From: Heligmosomoides polygyrus polygyrus
Taxonomy: Eukaryota; Nematoda; Chromadorea; Rhabditida; Heligmosomidae
Length of the DNA: 64,000 bases
Assembly: GCA_947396885.1 (NCBI GenBank)
Contig: OX377206.1
Location: 8,811,050 to 8,875,049, forward strand
Reading direction: 5' to 3'
The stretch's first letter is position 1; every line of letters begins with the position of its first letter. This document shows positions 59,880-64,000 of this stretch, in pieces. The position numbers and the translations under genes were made by a program. The notes beneath the pieces are model-generated. The model was not told the origin of the DNA. It searched no databases and saw only the letters and a list, made by a program, of their open reading frames with translations.

Positions 59880-60135
59880 TTTATCTCAAACTTGGGTAAT
59901 TGAACCATAGTAACCATGAATACACAAAAAATGAATTATATAAGAGCACAATAATGTGGTACATGAGAAAATAAATGGAACACGGGCGATGAGATAAGCA
60001 CATTGTGCATTTCCCAGATGACTGTTTTTCATAGCGAGGTTTTGCCTCCCAAATTCGAAAAGCCTGACAACGCTAGAGCTGAATTTTTTGTAAAATCCCA
60101 CGAATCGTCCTATGATCGCGAAAAAGTCGCTACAG
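59880..60135. repeat. dispersed repeat paired with 39230-39510
   Basis: Shares CTCAAACTTGGGTAATT and CACGAATCGTCCTATGATCG in the same order and similar spacing. Confidence 0.65.
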
Positions 60136-60149
60136 ATATAATATTGTCA

Positions 60150-60985
60150 TAAAGTTGCCTGAAGGAAAGTTCCGAAAGGAGCTGCTTAGCTCTTCGTATT
60201 TCATTTTTACACTAATATTTTATTTCAACTTTTTTAAAATCTCGGAACGCTGGCGGATGAAAATTTGAGTGTAGTGGGTGTTCTATGCATCTGTCGAATG
60301 CGAGATAATGGTGTTTTTTTCTGGAGCACAAAGGTCTCTCTTATCGCAGTAATCTTCACCGCTCCCATTGCCAATAACACGCCACTTTTTAACCACAACC
60401 GCTGGCTACCATATAGTGGATGGAGCCCATGCATGTATTAGCGATAAGGCGTTGTAAAGATGCGTCGGTCCTACAGCTTCTGAATCGCGGGTCGTTCACG
60501 TAGGTGGACTGTTTTGCTCCTGAAGGAATCCATCTGAATTCTGTCTTTTTTCTGCTCCTATTACTGGAGGTTTCGACTGGTTTGTAGGCCTTTGAAGATA
60601 GCCAGAATTATGATCGGCAAATTTTGTGCCGAACGGTGGAGTAAGGTGTCCGGAAGAGAAATTGTTTTTATTTACCAACAGCTCCTACTCTTTTGCTGAT
60701 TTTTTCACTCCATTTTGAGTGACTAAAAAATCAGCAAAGTTTAGAATCTCCAAAAACCAAGACACACATTCTGATAGAATGAGGACGCTCTGTTTCAAAT
60801 GGTGTATGTCTCTGCGCGCAAAAAGACGTAAGAGTTAGAATAATTCTTTGTTCAAGAACATTTTGATAGAATTTTTTTTGAATTTTTTAGTTCACCTGTC
60901 CCAAGTATGTAATCATTTTATAAACAATTTATTTTTTGAAAAAAAAATTAATTTTGTTATAAAGCGCAGCAAGGCAGTAATCATT
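60150..60985. other. unassigned sequence
   Basis: Nothing recognised. Confidence 0.3.
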
Positions 60986-60989
60986 TAGT

Positions 60990-61265
60990 GCATTAAAAGA
61001 CTGGATCGCGCCATGCAGTCGAAAAGCAAGTCGCAATGTTATTTGATTGGTAGTGTAAATATTGCTTATATGCAACACCAATATGTGGATACGTGCGTGT
61101 TTTTACAATTGTTTATATTGCACCGTTTACAGTTGTAAAAATGCATGCAAACAGAAATTTTGCTATCAATTGAATAAAAATCGCGAAGTTTCAAACGGGA
61201 GCACGGTGCAGTCTCTGTTTTGGCACTATAAAATGGTCACCTTCCTGCTTTTAAAATAGGCTTTA
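60990..61265. repeat. family W palindromic repeat
   Basis: GATCGCGCCATGCAGTCG .. AGCACGGTGCAGTCTC, internal order shared with 32455-32705. Confidence 0.5.
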
Positions 61266-61688
61266 AATAAATCATCGTTTTTCTTCGAAATTTTTTTATA
61301 AAATTTCAAAATCTAAGTGTTCTCTCATCGGGAAGTAAATTAAAACTTCAAAGAAAGTTATATGAAAACATTCCTTGACCAAATTTTTTTCTAACATTTT
61401 TGGAGAGCCTATAGTTTAATGTGGAAGAAGATCATTTCGACTTGCAAGAGTTCACTCTGATTTCAAGTGTTTTAGGTTAGCTTAGAATAGCGTGAAATTT
61501 GACGTGAAAGTGTCCAATTTGGCGTAAAAATAAAAGTGGTATATACAACAATTTTGGTGGCCAACTGACAGAAAGGTCAGTGTTTTATCCTTTCCAAGCC
61601 CGCATGGTTCCAGAGCATCGTTCCGTACTCTTCGAATTCGAACACATATTCCAAATCTAGAAATCCCACCATATCGAATATTCGACTA

Positions 61689-62701
61689 GTTGCAATCTCA
61701 ATTGGGGGAGGGGGGGGGGGGCAGTCCATTTTAATTTCTAAAGAAATGCAACATACTCCACAACATATCAATATATAAGAATACGCTTACATTATCAACT
61801 GCTGTCCTTTCAATACCAAAGTCGGCTTTCTAATTTGCTTTCCTAATCGGGGGGGGGGGGGGGGAGGAAGTAATGGAAACACAGTAAATTGAACAGAACC
61901 TTGAAACAATTACAATACTATAAAACCACGAAAACTCGTTAATGTAACGTTATTACCTTAATCAATTAGTGGATATTGTTTGCGATTTCTTTCCAAAGCA
62001 AATAGAGTTTTGGATCACAACCGTGCTGCCGTGCATAGTGCCCCCCCCCCCTGCCTGCACCGTGCATAGTCCCATAATGAAAACTTTTAAATGTTTCAGC
62101 TTAACGCTCGGACATTTCCAAGGGAGGGGATCGGTAAGTTAAGGCATCCGGCGCAATGATACCACCGGGGGGGGGGGGGGGCAGCCCATGGGCTTCGACC
62201 GACTTAAGCGTAACAGTTGGATATGGTGACGTGGAATTTCCCACATTGTACGCAAACTGACGCGTACATAGGGCCAGTTCATACTTCGCGACAAGAGCGA
62301 CAAAAGCGACAAAAGCGACAAGAGCTACAAGAGCGACAAGAGCGACCGGGGCGACAGATGTGATGTGGTGTACGTAAATAATTGCGTACTCCACACTCCG
62401 TCCGCGACGAATGTAGTGTTGAATGCGTAATTATTTACGTACGCCACACACATCCGTCGCCCCAGTCGGTCCAGTCGCTCTTGTCGCTCGTGTCGCGAAG
62501 TATGAACAGTGTACGTGTAATGCAAGTTGCAGCGAGAAGGGCCCAGGTCAAACAGGTAGAAACTCGTTCAAATGTGGACTGACCCCCTCATAGTAGCATT
62601 GCGCCAGGCATTCATATGATGGATTGCATGTTGTATGTATTGATGCGTAGCTAGCATTAACAAGTCATAATGGACTGCCCCCCCCCAACTGGGATTGCAC
62701 C
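61689..62701 (-). mobile_element. poly-G element P2, hAT-like, 8-bp duplication
   Basis: Inverse of P1; ends GTTGCAATCTCAATTGGGGG and GGGATTGCACC. TTCGACTA occurs at 61681-61688 and 62702-62709. Poly-G/C runs sit at the same relative sites as in P1, plus one more near 62167. It is enlarged by MITE F (62271-62513). Confidence 0.9.
62271..62513. mobile_element. MITE F with tandem GCGACAARA units
   Basis: Inner inverted ends GTTCATACTTCGCGAC / GTCGCGAAGTATGAAC. Next to the left end are seven 9-bp units of the type GCGACAAGA. The centre is an inverted pair around GTACGTAAATAATTGCG. Confidence 0.78.
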
Positions 62702-62769
62702 TTCGACTACTTGAACAATTGTTAGAGAAAATATTTGGTCGAGCACAGCTATAGTAGCGAGCAACTCAT

Positions 62770-63400
62770 GGTTTGGCACGATTGCAGACGTCGTCCCAGG
62801 CTCAACATCGATCAAGAGTGGCCCGGAGCGACGTCTGCAACCGTGCCAGCGTTCGAATAACCTATGCACTTCTCTCGGACCGTGGGAACGACGAAAATGC
62901 CATTCGTCGGGAAGGTGGTGGTCGTCGGGCGGTTGGCAGGCATACGGCGGTGATGATGGCCGCTGTACTATCGCGCCGAGGTGGCATCGTCGTCGTCCGA
63001 AGACCCGCCGCGACGACTCGCCGCATTCCATGACGGACTCCTTTTTTCGGCGTCCGGAAAACGCGACTCACTTTCTCCGGTCTAATGAGAACCATGACGT
63101 TATTGATTTGGTGGCCAAATGAGATTCCGACATTTGGTCGCCCTCCCCTCCCAAATTCCCCGTTCCACCCATAAGCTGCTTGCATTCCGGCCCATGCTGC
63201 TGCCGCCGCACTCTGCCGCCTGTGATCTGCCGACGACGGCCGCGCTGTCGATCGGTCAGAGATATGGGGTCGGTGGGGGGCACCTCGCCGGGCTCTCCTA
63301 CTTCAAACAGTTGTCGGTCGGTCGGACGCATTCTCGGAGTTTGTGGACGCTATTGATCAATTAGGCTCCGGGAAGGTGTTCCTCGTCGTTTTTCTTCTCG
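62770..63400. other. GC-rich island
   Basis: CGN-rich and open on both strands with no domain; similar in texture to 39780 and 53160. Possible promoter region of a gene running off the right side. Confidence 0.4.
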
Positions 63401-63504
63401 ATCCCCTTTCGACATTGTAAATCTGTCCGTTCGACAAAGATTTGTTGCGCCACGTTCGCTTCCCGTGCTTCTAGCGCTTCTCTTCACTTCACCTCCTCTT
63501 GAAC

Positions 63505-63660
63505 ATGAGCCTCGAACTCACACCTGTTCCTCGTACTTGCAGCTTATCTGGTCTCAGCACTTCTTGTGTCGTTTTGGAATTGCTGAAGTTGCACGAGACC
63601 ATCAATCAGCGAATTCTGTTGTTTCGTCTCACTGATTTCCGACCCGACTCGTTTGCACAG
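63505..63660 (+). CDS. possible first exon, unknown product
   Basis: After an ATG at 63505 the frame encodes MSLELTPVPRTCSLSGLSTS and about 30 more residues with normal codon texture, ending at a CAG-GTGTTC possible donor. It follows a GC-rich island. No family recognised. Confidence 0.25.
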
Positions 63661-63869
63661 GTGTTCAGTTCGACACGCTGTCTTCGTCGCGCCATTAATG
63701 TCCTATTTATTTTATTGCGTCCGCAGCGCCTAATATTACGCACTAATCAGGGTGCAATTCTAGTTGGTGGTGGCCACTCTTAAACCATTTCATAAGAACT
63801 GAATGTGCCCACTATTTCCATAGTTTAAGCTCGCCCATTCCATAGAAAACAATTGCATCAATGTGAATA

Positions 63870-64000
63870 AGATGCAATCCCAATCGGGGGGGGGGGCAGT
63901 CCATTGTGAATTGTTAATGGTAGCTACGCATCAATACATACAACATGCGAATGCCTTAACATACCTGATCCCCTCCCTTGGAAATGTCCGAGCGTTACGC
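63870..64000 (+). mobile_element. poly-G element P3 (left part, cut by window end)
   Basis: ATGCAATCCCAATCGGGGGG then GCAGTCCATTGTGAATTG .. GTCCGAGCGTTACGC, co-linear with P1. Confidence 0.85.

Larger units (their letters stand above)
61625..62757. repeat. TTCGAA element interrupted by P2
   Basis: The left part (61625-61688) and right part (62702-62757, ending GAGCACAGCTATAGTAG) become continuous if 61689-62701 and one 8-bp copy are removed. Confidence 0.7.

Noticed and set aside
62101..62394. 97-codon ORF with VALVALVAFVA repeats
   Set aside because: Translation of the 9-bp GCGACAAGA tandem units in MITE F.

Overview
The window looks like a piece of nematode genome, probably a clade V (strongylid or hookworm-like) species. 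That placement is an inference from short TTTCAG-type 3' splice sites, a nematode-style innexin, RTE and mariner elements, and a very high load of small repeats. It is not bacterial: there are no operons, and the longer ORFs are mostly transposase or read-through of repeats.

One protein gene can be followed from end to end. It is an innexin (invertebrate gap-junction channel subunit) on the + strand, built from 11 exons between 602 and 24292. The exon phases join without a break into a 402-residue product with four membrane segments, the paired loop cysteines and the YYQWVP signature. Two introns are about 100 bp. The others are 1.1 to 5.6 kb and packed with mobile elements: a foldback element (intron 4), a sense mariner (intron 6), an antisense mariner (intron 8), a composite mariner palindrome (intron 9), and a MITE plus a mariner remnant (intron 10).

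From 24.3 kb to the end I found no second gene I can name. A few isolated, splice-flanked open segments (31987-32174 minus, 35661-35844 plus, 63505-63660 plus) may be exons. Three GC-rich islands (39.8-40.3, 53.2-53.6 and 62.8-63.4 kb) may be promoters or non-coding first exons. A frame-broken coding-like stretch lies at 49.76-50.75 kb.

The rest is repeats. (1) A tRNA-derived SINE of about 290 bp with A and B boxes and a TTTATCC tail, about 18 copies. (2) Six mariner-type elements; two from different subfamilies sit at the same TA of two SINE copies. (3) Harbinger-like MITEs with TTA/TAA duplications, including a 36.36-37.18 kb array in which four copies abut through shared TAA trinucleotides and one is nested in another. 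(4) Poly-G elements with 8-bp duplications. (5) Palindromic elements whose arms carry tRNA-like modules, convergent in one family and divergent in another. (6) TTCGAA-rich elements bounded by ATAGTTGTGC repeats. (7) Foldback elements with about 550-bp arms around a transposase fragment. (8) Two RTE LINE 3' ends. The strongest theme is that many unrelated families here are long palindromes.
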